NCBI GenBank assembly: GCA_025331125.1
Contig: JAOALB010000202.1
Location: 1 to 64,000 of the forward strand
From: Mycogone perniciosa
Taxonomy: Eukaryota; Ascomycota; Sordariomycetes; Hypocreales; Hypocreaceae
DNA: 64,000 nt
Reading direction: 5' to 3'
Shown here: positions 10,603 through 20,697 of the stretch, one piece after another
Position numbering within the stretch: the first letter of the stretch is position 1
Layout of the letters: the number at the start of each line of letters is the position of its first letter
Program-made: the position numbers and the translations under genes
Notes under the pieces: generated by a model
Database searches by the model: none
What the model saw: the letters and a program-made list of their open reading frames with translations, nothing else
What the model was told of the DNA's origin: nothing

Positions 10603-11948
10603 TTAACTTTGGGAGGCCAGCCGCCTCATTGGCCACCCAATGACTCCCAGCGAGGAGCATAGCATCAGAGATCCCACATAAACAATAACTGGCTCAAACT
10701 TGCCCATTCCATACCCCGATGTCATGGGTCTCGATAGTAAGGACGATGAGATGGGACCGGTAACGATATTGCCGATGCCCTTGCCGAAAGCCATGAGACA
10801 AAATATTGGCTGGGGATCTTCCGAGAGCATGGTGCCGAATTTCGGCCAGAATACGACATATGCTCCTGCAGATAAACCGTAGATGAGAGAGAATACGAGG
10901 AGCGTCCCCAACGACTGTGCAAAACCCCAAATAGCAAAGACTGAAATTGACGCGACAAAGGTTGAAATAAAGATAAGAACGAATATGATGTTGTTCCCTT
11001 GATCTGACAGATAGCCAAAACCTACTTGACCAACAATCGAAGCAAGATTGTTAGCAGATAATAACAGTGCACCCTGCGTACCGGAAAGTCCGAGAAAAGA
11101 TGCAAACGTGGGCAAGTAAAGCGAAGGGATATAGTAGGCGAAACCCTGGCAGAGGTTTGAGATAGCGAAGATCCAGAAGAGAGGACGTTTGAAGAAGGCC
11201 AGGTCGACAGGCTGGAGCACATTGTTGTGTGAAGGGGGGAGCCGCCCCTTCAGTAGCGGAAGAATTGGCGCAATAATAATGAACTGAGCTATGGCGACGA
11301 TTCTTAAGGTGGTACGATGTCCGTAGTTTGACAGTAGCCACTGAAGCAGGAAAGGTAGGCCGACACTGCTAAATCCGCCTCCGGCATAGAGCACTCCATA
11401 TGCGAATCCCCGGCGTTGCACAAACCATTCATTAAGCATGGAGAGCAGAGGAAAGTACAAAAGCAAGAAACCAAGTCCATACAGGACTCCTTGGCTGGTG
11501 ATAAGGGCCGCAACGGAGTTGGCGAAGGATGCTCCTAGGAGAGACAAGATGCAGATCAGGGATCCGGCGACGACCATGTGTCTCCGCCACTGGTTGTATC
11601 GCTTCACCATAGGTGCCATGAATGGCGCACCTAGGAAGTACATACTGGTCGCGATAGTTCCTATAGAGGCGATACTCTCAGTGTCCCCGAATTGGGGTTG
11701 GCGGGAGTAATGGTCTTGAAAAACTCCAAACGCCAAACAAAAGCCTATAGTCTCATAGTGTTAGTATTGTGATGGAATTGCCGGCGTAGGAGCCAGTCGA
11801 GCGCACCCCAAAGTGATGCCTCAACTAGGAAACATGCAAACAGAAATTTCCACGCATCTGCTCCTTGGTCCGTCGGAGCCAGGACTGAAACATAATTTTC
11901 TTGTTCCTCCTCGTCATATTGAGTCCGAGGTTGCAGTTCTACCTCCAT
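10603..11948 (-). CDS. MFS monocarboxylate-type transporter, two exons, intact
   Basis: Exon 1 runs 11948-11807 and exon 2 runs 11744-10603, split by a 62-bp intron, giving 427 residues. The splice restores LWGFCLAFGVFQDHYS, the N-terminal signature of the fungal monocarboxylate (MCT/MCH-like) MFS family, which neither exon holds alone. About eleven to twelve hydrophobic segments follow: TSMYFLGAPFMAPMV, GVLYGLGFLLLYFPLLS, GVLYAGGGFSSVGLPFLLQW, then a cytoplasmic loop at about residues 200-215, and a second half with GYLSDQGNN and SLIYGLSAGAYVVFWP. It should sit in the plasma membrane and carry organic acids or a related small solute; the substrate cannot be read from sequence. The length is close to the family norm and there is no internal stop. 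Base composition is ordinary, so the gene has escaped RIP. Confidence 0.88.
11745..11806 (-). other. Intron of the MFS transporter gene
   Basis: On the minus strand it starts GTGCGCTCG at 11806 and ends GACTATAG at 11745, with AACACTATG-type text ahead of the acceptor. Removing it joins ...LWG to FCLAFGVFQ in frame. Its 62 bp are typical of fungal introns. Confidence 0.85.
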
Positions 11949-12567
11949 GTTTTGGAGTGAGTGATCGCAGGCTTGTGTATAGACACCGAACCAAAGCCGC
12001 TTGAAAGATTAATGGAGTATTTATAAATGGGAGACTGGAGTGCTTGTTCCTGGGTTACGCCGATGCGAATGAATACAGAAATCTTCGGTCTGACATCACC
12101 AATGCCGACATCGGGCATTTCATCAAGACGTTATCTAAACTTGCATCTGTGACTAAGAATAAAGCTGCTACATATGGCGCATCAAGACAACCAAGTGTAA
12201 AACTTTTCAAGGCTAATACTAATTTTTTCTTAGCGCTAACGCCCCGACGACAAACAGGGAGTTGTCTCGGTAGATGGGAAAAAGGCCGTGCTCTCCCGTA
12301 ACCGGCGATCCGGTCCGATTCAGTCCGGTCCGGAGGCCGGACCCCGGCCCTGAATGCGGCGGACTGGACATGGCTCCCGTTTTTCTGTCCATGCATAAGT
12401 TCTCCTGATACAAACCAAAGCTATTGGTTATGATGTCTTTTATCGTTTTACTCAGGTTAGATTCTCTCTGGGTGTCTGTTCGCTTCCCACGGGTTGTTCA
12501 AGTTCCTTGCGAGGGTTTCTCACTATTATAATGCGATGCGAGTAATTAATCTCCCTGGTACTCCGTA
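11949..12567. other. Upstream region of the MFS gene with a GC-rich hairpin
   Basis: Presumed promoter side of the transporter; no gene is seen. At 12305-12370 the text is very GC-rich, with the perfect short palindrome GGTCCGGAGGCCGGACC. The frames on both strands here are low-complexity and unconvincing. Confidence 0.4.
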
Positions 12568-12646
12568 CAGTGGGGGGGGAAAAGTTCCGCACACTTTTCT
12601 TAAGAATAAGCTACCCAGGGGGCGCGGAACTTTGTTCCAGCCACTG
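12568..12646. mobile_element. 79-bp MITE of Tc1/mariner type
   Basis: Begins CAGTGGGGGGGGAAAAGTTCCGC and ends GCGGAACTTTGTTCCAGCCACTG, an imperfect ~23-bp inverted repeat covering most of the element. It is flanked by TA at 12566-12567 and 12647-12648. The termini resemble those of the larger remnant at 20125-21430 (both CAGTG...AAAGTTCCG), so the two probably used related transposases. Confidence 0.8.
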
Positions 12647-12810
12647 TAGCAATGCTATCCATTCTCCGTGTCAAATCGAATAGAAATATTCGATATACTA
12701 TAGATTAGGTAATTTTTTGTGGGTTGATCCGTTATGCCCATCCCAGCCAAATACTCGTTACATAATCTAGTAACTACTTGTATTCTTTATCATGGCATGT
12801 ACGACTATCA

Positions 12811-12907
12811 CTCTTAGCGCGGTGATCACTTCCTGATGATTGGTCGGTGCAACCGATATTCTCCCGTGTCCCCGTGACCTGGTCTTCGACATGGTCGGGT
12901 CGTGACA
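12811..12907 (-). repeat. Gypsy-type LTR fragment
   Basis: CTCTTAGCGCGGTGATCACTTCC...CATGGTCGGGTCGTGACA matches about 49944-50042 of the solo LTR with few C/T changes. In element sense this is the LTR 5' end (TGTCACGACCC), read on the minus strand. It is barely mutated compared with the copies after 38 kb. Confidence 0.8.
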
Positions 12908-12974
12908 TATAGACAACTGTGCGTGTGGGCGTGCAGGCGCGCTTTATATGTTTCAGAAGGTAAAGGTTGCCTAT

Positions 12975-13554
12975 TGTTAAAATAACAAGGTTATACTGAA
13001 CCTCATTTATGTGTGGCTTCTAGGAAGCTGCACACAACGCAGCAATAAGGAAACGACTGAGAGTTTACTGGGTAAACAATGGACTGAACAATTGAATTGT
13101 AACTAATCTAATAGCTGAAAAGCTATAGAATATCTAGTGATGTGCGGCTGTATTGTAGAAGTGATTGTAGAACAATACTTTGTCTTCTACAATAGTCCTC
13201 CGACCTAATAATAGGCATGCGGTGGCAGAATTGGGTTCGTGGCCGCATTCCTATTTTCCGCAAAATTCATTTGTATGGGAAATCGGCCAAATCGACTCAC
13301 GGCCATACAAACAGGAAACCATTTTGGTCAGATTTTTCACAATGGCCATTGTGCCCATTGTATTGAGTCTAGGGTAGGCGGGGTAGCTGGTCCTAGCTCA
13401 ATTGTTATCGTTGAGGATAAGAGAGAATTCCTGACTTACACCGAAGTTCCTCCGGAACTCGGTCCTAGCGTCGGGCCTGATTCTGGGTCTAGCCAGAATA
13501 GGAAGGTTATCCAATTACACTGAAATCCTTGCTTTTTAGCCCTCCTTTTTAACA
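12975..13554 (-). repeat. Copia-type LTR, complete, minus orientation
   Basis: A 580-bp unit ending in TGTTAAAA / TTTTTAACA, reverse complement of the LTRs at 15008-15586 and 52983-53562. It is the best preserved of the family. Flanks CCTAT and ATATA do not form a target duplication, and there is no primer site next to it, so it is neither a clean solo LTR nor an identifiable 5' LTR. Confidence 0.82.
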
Positions 13555-15007
13555 ATATACTATCAAGTTTATATATTTTATAGTGCTTTTTTTTAAAATA
13601 TTTATAGAAAGCTTTTAACTTTTTAAATATTAAATTATAAATAAAACTTTATAAAGGCATTTTCCTATCTATTAACTTAATAGTATACTATTAATTTATT
13701 AATATATTAACAGCTTCTTTTATAGAAAAGATATTAGCAAGGTTATAGTATATAGGGAGTAATTTTAAATATAACGCTAACTTATAGTTTTTAAGGGAAA
13801 TAGCTTTATTTAAGCTAGGAGATAGTGGCTCTTTTAAAGTATTTAACTTAACTTTTAGTTTTTTTTCAGTTATTAATATAAAAGCTATTTAAATTTCTTT
13901 AATATTTTATTATAACTGTGTTTTAAAGGCTATTAAAGTAATATAATCTTTAATTAAAGGATAATTTGATTAATTAAGTTTCTATAAAATTATAAAATTA
14001 ACTTGTTAAAATAAAGTAACTACTTTTTCTTTACTCTTTAATTATTAATTATTTTTATAAATATAACTATAACTATAAACTATAACAGTAATATCTAGGA
14101 AAATAGCAGTAAACTTTAAAGCTAGTAATAAACTCTTTAATTAATCCTTTTATTGTAAAAAGATAATATAACTAGTGCTGCTAGGATTAAATAGGGTATT
14201 TATATATTGCTAGTAGGTATTTAACTGCACTTTCTTTAATTATTTTATAGGTGGATTTATATAGTAATTATATTTTTAAGCCTAATTAACTTCAGGTTTA
14301 GTATTTCTGCTAGTAAATTATAGCTAAATAAAGTTATTATACTTTTTAGTAATATAATACTTACTATTATACTTTATATAATCAGGAGCTTAATATAAAG
14401 TCTTATAGTAAAGGCTACTATATTTTCTAATAAATTATTAAGCTAAGCAGGTTTCTTTATTCCTTTAAACCTTTAAATATTTCAGTTATTTAACCTTTTA
14501 AGGCATTAATAATATAATCCTGGTATAATACCTATTAATTAATAGGTTTAGGCTTTTTATATTTTTTTTTAAAATTAAGATTCTTATTAAAAGCCATTGA
14601 TATTACTAGTATAGGTATATATTTTGTTAAGGGGGAAATAATGCTCCTAAACATACATATAAACATATATATAAACATATATATATATACCTATATAACA
14701 ACTAGTATTAAGCGCTGGAACCGCGCTCCTAACAAAACCATAAAACGGCAATTAAGTAATATAGGGACTAAAAGATACTGCAGATCATTTAATTATAATA
14801 CTAGCAGCCGAAATGTGACGAACCGTTATACCGTCACGCCAACAGGCAAGAGAATAGGCTAATAATCGCATTTGTAGCAATTATCATGACGGTACCAACT
14901 GTATATAAGGGAAACGTGCTCGGAACGTGACAATCAAGAGCTTGATAGAAATGTTATAGCTCTATTAGATAGTAGGTTAGGTTTATAATAGATTCCTAGG
15001 TATTTTT
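13555..15007. other. RIP-degraded AT-rich spacer between two inverted LTRs
   Basis: 13555-14640 is almost entirely A/T with TA-rich wording and no readable frame. A purine tract TTAAGGGGGAAATAATG at 14628-14643 resembles a Copia polypurine tract in the plus direction. A (CATATATAAA)-type microsatellite occupies 14645-14700. 14815-14960 returns to normal composition but shows no gene. Confidence 0.5.
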
Positions 15008-15586
15008 TGTTAAAAAGGAGGGCTAAAAAGTAAGGATTTCAGTGTATTGGGTAACCTTCCTATTCCGGCTAGACCCGGAATTAGGCCCGACGCTAGGACC
15101 GAGTTCCGGAGGAACTTCGGTGTAAGTCAGGAAATTTCTGTTATCTTCAACGATAACAATTGAGCTAGGACCAGCTACCCCGCCTACCCTAGACTCAATA
15201 CAATGGCCACAATGGCTATTGTGAAAAATCTAATTAAAATGGTTTCCTGTTTATATAGCCGTGAGTCGATTTAGCCGATTTCCTATACAAATGAATTTTG
15301 CGGAACATAGGAATGGGGCCACGAACCTAATTCTGCCGCTATATTCCTATTATCTAGTCGGAGGACTATTGTAGAAGACAAAGCTATTGTTTATACAATC
15401 ACTTCTACACCAGCTGCATATACACTAGATATTCTATAGCTTTTAGCTATTAGATCATTTACAATTTAATTGTTCATCTATTATTAACCCAATTAAACTC
15501 TTAGTCGTTTTTTTAGTGCTGCATTGTATGCACTTTCCTTAAAGCTGCACTTAAATGAGGTTCACTATAACCTTGTTCTTTTAACA
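15008..15586 (+). repeat. Copia-type LTR, complete, plus orientation (probable 5' LTR)
   Basis: A 579-bp unit from TGTTAAAAAGGAGGGC to CTTTTAACA, inverted relative to 12975-13554. A sequence complementary to the initiator tRNA anticodon arm follows immediately, which marks it as a 5' LTR. Confidence 0.85.
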
Positions 15587-15598
15587 GGTTATGAGCCC
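15587..15598 (+). promoter_or_regulatory. Primer binding site for half initiator-tRNA-Met
   Basis: GGTTATGAGCCC abuts the LTR. It is complementary to GGGCTCATAACC, the anticodon stem-loop of eukaryotic initiator tRNA-Met. Copia-superfamily elements prime from this internal tRNA position, which supports the Copia assignment. The downstream body is not recognisable. Confidence 0.6.
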
Positions 15599-15639
15599 GG
15601 GAGAGTTTTCCTCGGGTCTCTATTAGTGGATTTTTCTAG

Positions 15640-15990
15640 TGCTGTAGCTTTGTCCTATGAGATAGCAAGGAATCCATCTCTGTCACGATCGTCCAGGTAT
15701 CCGATCTTTTTATTCCTTGTCAATCTTATTGGGCTGTCCGAGTTGTTCACGACTATCACCCAACTTTGTATGGCTGCAATGCCCGGTATATCTAGATTGC
15801 ACATATAGTCTAGTATACCGTCTACTGCTGATGTGAAATAGTGGACTTGTCGCATGAAGTGTCGATCTTTTTCTTTAAGTTGTTTCCGCTTCTTTCTCGA
15901 TCATTTCGCCTGGGACCCATGTGCCTGTACTATTCCGGGCGATTTGATCTTCTTCGATAACGGCTTCACAGTTAAAACTTTTACAGATCT
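15640..15990 (-). pseudogene. Gypsy-like pol spacer relic
   Basis: The minus frame contains YMCNLDIPGIAAIQSWV and VVNNSDSPIRLTRNKKIGYL. The N-N-S-P-I-L-RN-K-G pattern is what precedes the reverse transcriptase in many fungal Gypsy polyproteins. Stops and frame changes surround it, and no RT motif follows. It lies antisense to the Copia LTR just to its left, so it belongs to a different element. Confidence 0.35.
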
Positions 15991-16004
15991 TCCCCCTTTA
16001 GGTT

Positions 16005-16229
16005 TTACTGATTTTTTGAGTTCGCATGGTTCCTTTCCATTTGTTGCTCCCCGCCTGCTTCTTTGACTTCCTTCGGCTCTTTATCGAGCTTTTTGGTCTT
16101 CTTCGCCTTCGACTTCTTCTTTTTCTTCTTTTTAGGAGCCTTGTTCCCCCCACCATTTCCCTCTCCTGTTTGCTTAATTACCTTCACCCGTTCGTTTGCG
16201 CTATAAGTGGAGGTTATTTGTGCTTTCAA
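16005..16229 (-). pseudogene. Lysine-rich low-complexity open frame
   Basis: A 74-codon minus frame with the run NKAPKKKKKKKSKAKKTKK. It may be a nuclear or nucleic-acid-binding segment of the same degraded gene as its neighbours on this strand. The Phe/Leu-rich plus frames opposite are its shadow. Confidence 0.25.
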
Positions 16230-16259
16230 TGCGTCCTGGGAAGGCGTTTTTGCCTATTG

Positions 16260-16960
16260 TAGGTCAGTTAGTTTCCGTACCATATGCTCTGTTAGCATTA
16301 ATACATACTTTTGGAAGCTTTACTTGCTGTTTCTGTGGGCTCGCCTTCGTACTTCGCCAGTGGACACTGATAGTTAGCGCCCTAAAGGCGATATTCCATA
16401 AGGACATCTGGTCTACCGGCCATATCTGGTATGTATAATTCGATGCTGCCGTTACAGTGGGATGGACCACGTCAATTTTCTGTATAGGTCTATTGCCCAT
16501 TTTACCCGTAATTATAGGCTCCTCGAGCTTTTGATAGTATGTTTGCCCGGACGGGTGGAATCGTTGTGGGGGAGGCTGCGACAGAACAGTAACCTTTTCA
16601 CCTCCGGAGATATACCAGGCAAACACAGCTGAAGCTCTGTGAACGTACCTAGACCATGCCTAAGGTAACTTCTTATAACGGGGGCATCGCGGATGATTTG
16701 TATCCATCAGAGGACCCATAGCTGTAGTGAGCGTCTGCATGCCATATTTGTCAGCCCAACGCTGAGCGGTTTCACGTAGTATACCGCTCTACAAAACCTA
16801 GCGGTTTAGGAGGCATGTCTTTTAGAATTGCTGATATATTTCATCGCTTTTATCGGTCGTTAGAAACATTCGGATAACTGTATTAATTGCCGATAGAGGC
16901 CCTTGTCCTTTCTAAAAGCTTCCCTCAATAATGTATTGATTAACACTTATAAAAAAGCTA
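16260..16960 (-). pseudogene. Unrecognised conserved-looking fungal protein, degraded
   Basis: The minus frame reads RWADKYGMQTLTTAMGPLMD near 16760-16700, WSRYVHRASAVFAWYISGGE near 16650-16600, then RFHPSGQTYYQKLEEPIITG and YTYQIWPVDQMSLWN near 16440. The sequence has ordinary protein composition over ~200 residues but is cut by stops at 16670 and upstream of 16790. I do not recognise the family. Codon structure, not similarity, is why I call it a former gene. Confidence 0.4.
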
Positions 16961-17617
16961 GCCATCAATTCGTAGAGCCGCATAATTCATGTCAAGTTAG
17001 CGTGACTGCTCACCAAGATTCTAGGTAGTATGCGATATAATATATAGGCTTTATGAAGAAGTGATGATGATATTGTACGTTAGGCATAGGCAAAAGTTGA
17101 TATATTTAATTGTCCTGCGGGATCGAGATCGAGGATATTACAACACAAAATCTGGCATGCCTTGGACCCTGCTTTTTTGTTAAACTTTGCCATAAGCTGC
17201 TGTGACGTCTTTGCTGCTTTATATGAGGGTTTACGTGTCTCAATGACAGGATTTCGCGCGCAGAGTGACGAGAAAGAAAAGATAAAGCATAAAGTAATTC
17301 TTGCCGAGCCCCTAGCTACTAGACATGCTTTAGGAAGTATATAAGCACCGAATTATATAATGCGCTGGGGAATACATCGCGCATCAGTCAACCGCACGCC
17401 TCCCAATTTTTCGAACAGCTTGGATTTTTCTTGTTCCTTCTGTATGGCTTATGACGTAGTCGTTGCGACCGGCGTGAGCAGTCACATAACATAACCCACA
17501 TGGTTCCCCCGGCTGCATAGCCAAATTGTCCTGTAGCGACCAGATAGTACATGTTGCAATACTAGCTGTCTACTGAATGCCAGATATAGGCTGATGTTTA
17601 TGTAGTAGGTACGGGTA
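16961..17617. other. Intergenic, no gene recognised
   Basis: Ordinary-composition sequence. A 60-codon frame at 17162-17344 has no motif. The missing upstream part of the HET-type gene might be expected here but is not readable. Confidence 0.4.
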
Positions 17618-17623
17618 AAGGGG

Positions 17624-17917
17624 ATGATTTCCGACTCTCTCTGGGTCAGACTTGATTGCAAAGTCTCAAACCCAAAACTACTTTGCTTAACTGTTCTGGT
17701 TGATATCCACCAACTACCCGACTGGAATGCATGGTATCTCTTACTTGGCGCTACTGGAAATAGCAAAGGCCAGTTTGAGCGATTTGGGTTGATGAACATC
17801 TTTGCAGGGGCGTTTGGGATGGATGACTGGACTGGCCTCCGCACCCCTAAGAATGAGAACTGGTTGGAATATGAGGATATTAGAGATGATGGCCAGTACC
17901 TAGTATCAATCATATGA
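17624..17917 (+). pseudogene. C-terminal remnant of a HET-domain-type protein
   Basis: A 97-codon frame ending in TGA. The tail pattern GQFERFGLMNIFAG, then FGMDDW, NENWLEYEDIRDDGQY and LVSII resembles the C-terminal section of fungal heterokaryon-incompatibility (HET) proteins, where a Phe-Arg-x-Gly block precedes an acidic stretch. These proteins trigger cell death on contact between unlike nuclei. The N-terminal HET domain is missing, so this fragment has no expected function. It overlaps the CCCH fragment tail-to-tail by 8 bp. Confidence 0.4.
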
Positions 17918-18389
17918 TTGCAGAGGTACTATCCGTGGGGATTTGTCGGTCTATCACATCCTTGATTAAAGACAGCCCGGCGTCTGTAACAACAAGCTTG
18001 ATTGTCTCTCGAGCAACGCCCACGTCTCCATCCATCAGCTCAAGGGCAAGGCGAAAGAACTGGCTCACATCTGGGGGAGGTGGTCGAGGCATTTGCTCGT
18101 CTTGTTGCAGTAGCTGCCTCCATTTCCCTAGTTTCCCTTCCGGAGGGCGAATATATTCGTTGCCGGAAGAGGGGTTGTTGTCGATAGAGTGCTCACGCCT
18201 CCTGAAATGCCCACTCTGTGTGCTAGCTGCCTTGTGTGAGAATCTACATCGGGCACCAAATCTACAACTGTTGTTTCGTAGAAACTCGAAGCATGGTTTA
18301 AAGGATTCGTCAGACGACGTATCGGTAGGGCGCAGGAGCCTAGAAAGTATGGTGAGTAAGGGGACTATCTCCTTCGTTCGTAGTGGCAA
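17910..18389 (-). pseudogene. N-terminal CCCH zinc-finger fragment, likely of an NF-X1/helicase-type protein
   Basis: An open frame of 159 residues. A CCCH finger C-x8-C-x5-C-x3-H (Cys33, Cys42, Cys48, His52) is complete and could bind RNA. Further on come GKLGKWRQLLQQDEQMPRPP and FFRLALELMDGDVGVARETI, then LIKDVIDRQIP. That order resembles the N-terminus of fungal NF-X1-finger/SF1 RNA helicases, which are normally over 1500 residues. The frame stops at residue 159 against the HET remnant and no helicase motif follows, so it looks truncated. It could alternatively be a short stand-alone CCCH protein. Confidence 0.5.
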
Positions 18390-18554
18390 TGTTCACTGAT
18401 TACTCGCCATTATCTGAGTATTCGAAGCCCCCAAAGGGCTGGAGCCCAGAAGCTCAGGGTCGTCTACTTCGAGGCTCAGGGGCGAAGTAGAAGAATCCTG
18501 GGGAGCTATATAGGAAATAAGCCAGAATTCAGAAGCTTGATAGAAATTCTCGAG

Positions 18555-19110
18555 AGAACTTGCGGAGAAAAATCAGGCTATCGGTGGCCTTATTTGCTTG
18601 GCTGGCAAGTTAGCAATGCAATTGATAGCCTCAGCATAGAATAAGGAGTTGGCCTTTCATATAAATGGGCAAGACGCGGCCTTCCTTTTTATCGTCCGAC
18701 AAAATGTGACTAACTTGGGCATGACGCGTCGTCAAGTCGCTGGCATGATTGAAAGAGCTCTGTAACATTACGATTGCTACCGAGCTGCCAAAGCCATGGG
18801 ATCCTATCTCGACTCTCTTCGCAATGTGAACATCTTTCCATTCGATCCCGACTTCACAGAACATAGATTTTGCGATCTTCTAGAAAAGGTGTCGAATCTG
18901 CCAGAGGTTTCTGTGGAAGCGTACCCTTGCTCCTCGCCATCAGTAATTTATTGCCAGTGCAGGGAAGAATGCTCTACCAACTTACCAAGCGAGTTAAGAA
19001 GAGAGGCCCAGCTTATGAACAGCCAGCGACGGAATTTTAACTGTCTCGATTGTTTGAAAACGGACGGAGCATCCCATGCAGTCGGTACATGCCGTTCATC
19101 TCACGCCTGA
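18555..19110 (+). pseudogene. C-terminal part of a BTB/POZ-type fungal protein, degraded
   Basis: The plus frame has two stops near the start, then runs KAMGSYLDSLRNVNIFPFD to the end with EECSTNLPSELRREAQLMNS and FNCLDCLKTDGASHAVGTCR. The Cys-rich CLDC...C tail and a DCYRAAKAMGSYL block are typical of the C-terminal region of many fungal BTB proteins of unknown function. The BTB fold itself is not seen. Composition is normal, so loss was by small mutations rather than RIP. Confidence 0.35.
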
Positions 19111-20122
19111 TCAGCACCGTCTAAGCATCGGACCGCTATCTATATGAGGGTGAATGCTCGGGAATAGACTCATCCACGCGAATGTCTTGTGGTGTGATTG
19201 GGCCACCTTGGCCGGAACTATTTGGACAGTCTAGGCGGATTCTCTGGCGAGAGCGCTTTTCATCGATAACAGGAAGGGCTTTCTGGCATCAAGATGGTGG
19301 CTTGTCTGCTTAGTCAGTCTCGCCCCAGGCCTGGCCAATTGGTAGGTTCACGGGTATCGTGAGCCTGATCGTTTGCCCACACTGCCTCCATAACAGGTGC
19401 CTTGGAGGTCAAGATGTTGAAGGCGAGAGGTTTCCCGTTCCTGTGCACCTCAGCATACCTTGCCGTTGTGTTCTCCACTTCGAACGATATGACCATTCAC
19501 CTCGCTCATCTTCTCTCTGGCATACGTTGGCTAGAGCTACCATCACCATCACTTCCTGGCAACCTGGCAAATCCCGGAGCAACTTTGAAGTTCAAACAGC
19601 CAATACTGGCGCTGACCTCACGGATTTGCTCACCATATGCACCCGGATCAAGACGCGAGGCGTTATCGCGATCCCACATCATTAGTGCGATATTCTACCA
19701 CAGAAGCGTCCGGCTCCTACGACCCCTCCTTAATACAGTCTGCTCTTACCTCTTTCACACCGTGCACACTCCCCTTACAGGATCTCCCTACAACTCTGAG
19801 GCCTGAACTATTGCTGTTTCGACACCTTCGCATTGCTTCACACACCATGCCCTCTGAAAATTCCATCCCCCATCCCACATATTATTGGAAAACTACTGAA
19901 GAATCTTGCCCTTGGTCGTGGATGAATCCTTGGTCTGCGAATGGACTATGCTGGCCCAGAGCTGAACATACGAGCACAGCACAGGGCCTACCAGCCAATA
20001 AGTGCTTGAAACGTTAGCAACACTTTGCGTACCCAACAGCCATTGAATGGCGCAATGCATGACTCTCCGACCTGTCCGGACGGACAGCAACTCCGCATTC
20101 CAATCGGCTTGGCTCGCTGGGG
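19111..20122. other. Unassigned sequence, no gene recognised
   Basis: Several overlapping frames exist on both strands (19314-20138), none with motifs. The minus strand near 19600-19540 reads IGCLNFKVAPGFARLPGSDG, which looks protein-like, but I cannot place it. Confidence 0.3.
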
Positions 20123-20683
20123 TACAGTGGGTTGACAAAAGTTCCGACCAACTAGATTTCTTAGCCTACCCTGAATTTATACTTTCAACTTTATTTAATA
20201 ATAGAGAACAACCTAATAAAATATAAAATATCATAAAATATAAAATTAATATTTCAGCTATAAAATATATAGAATTTATATTTAAATTTTATTTTTTCTA
20301 AATGCTCCCTGTACTATTATACTTTATATTATATAGGTCTATTTTGCTCTATTATTAGCACTATAACTTTATCTCTATATAAATATATAATAGAGCTTAT
20401 TAATAAATTAAACTAATATTATATTTGTAATTTTAATACTTAAACTTTACTATTAAAGTATTAAATAATAACATTATTAATTATAGGATATATTTATTTA
20501 AGATCGAAAAAAAATAAACTTTTTAATAATTTAAAAAGATATACTTTTATTATAATTATGTTTTAATAAATAAGTAAAATAATCTATATAAAATAATTAT
20601 AAAACCTTTAATTTATATTATTTATATACATTATAGTGTTTTTTAATTATATATTTATATATAAAAAGTGCTTAAAAAGTGGA

Positions 20684-20697
20684 TTTAAAAATGTAGT
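20684..20697. repeat. Target-site duplication, left
   Basis: TTTAAAAATGTAGT, identical to 21365-21378; the flanking bases differ, so the repeat is exactly 14 bp. Confidence 0.88.

Noticed and set aside
12975..15586. A single DNA transposon with 580-bp terminal inverted repeats
   Set aside because: Each repeat has LTR ends (TGTT..AACA), one is followed by a tRNA primer site, a third copy exists alone at 52983, and the outer flanks share no target duplication.
16026..16262. Phe/Leu-rich plus frame resembling a membrane protein
   Set aside because: It is the complement of a poly-Lys (AAG) tract on the minus strand.
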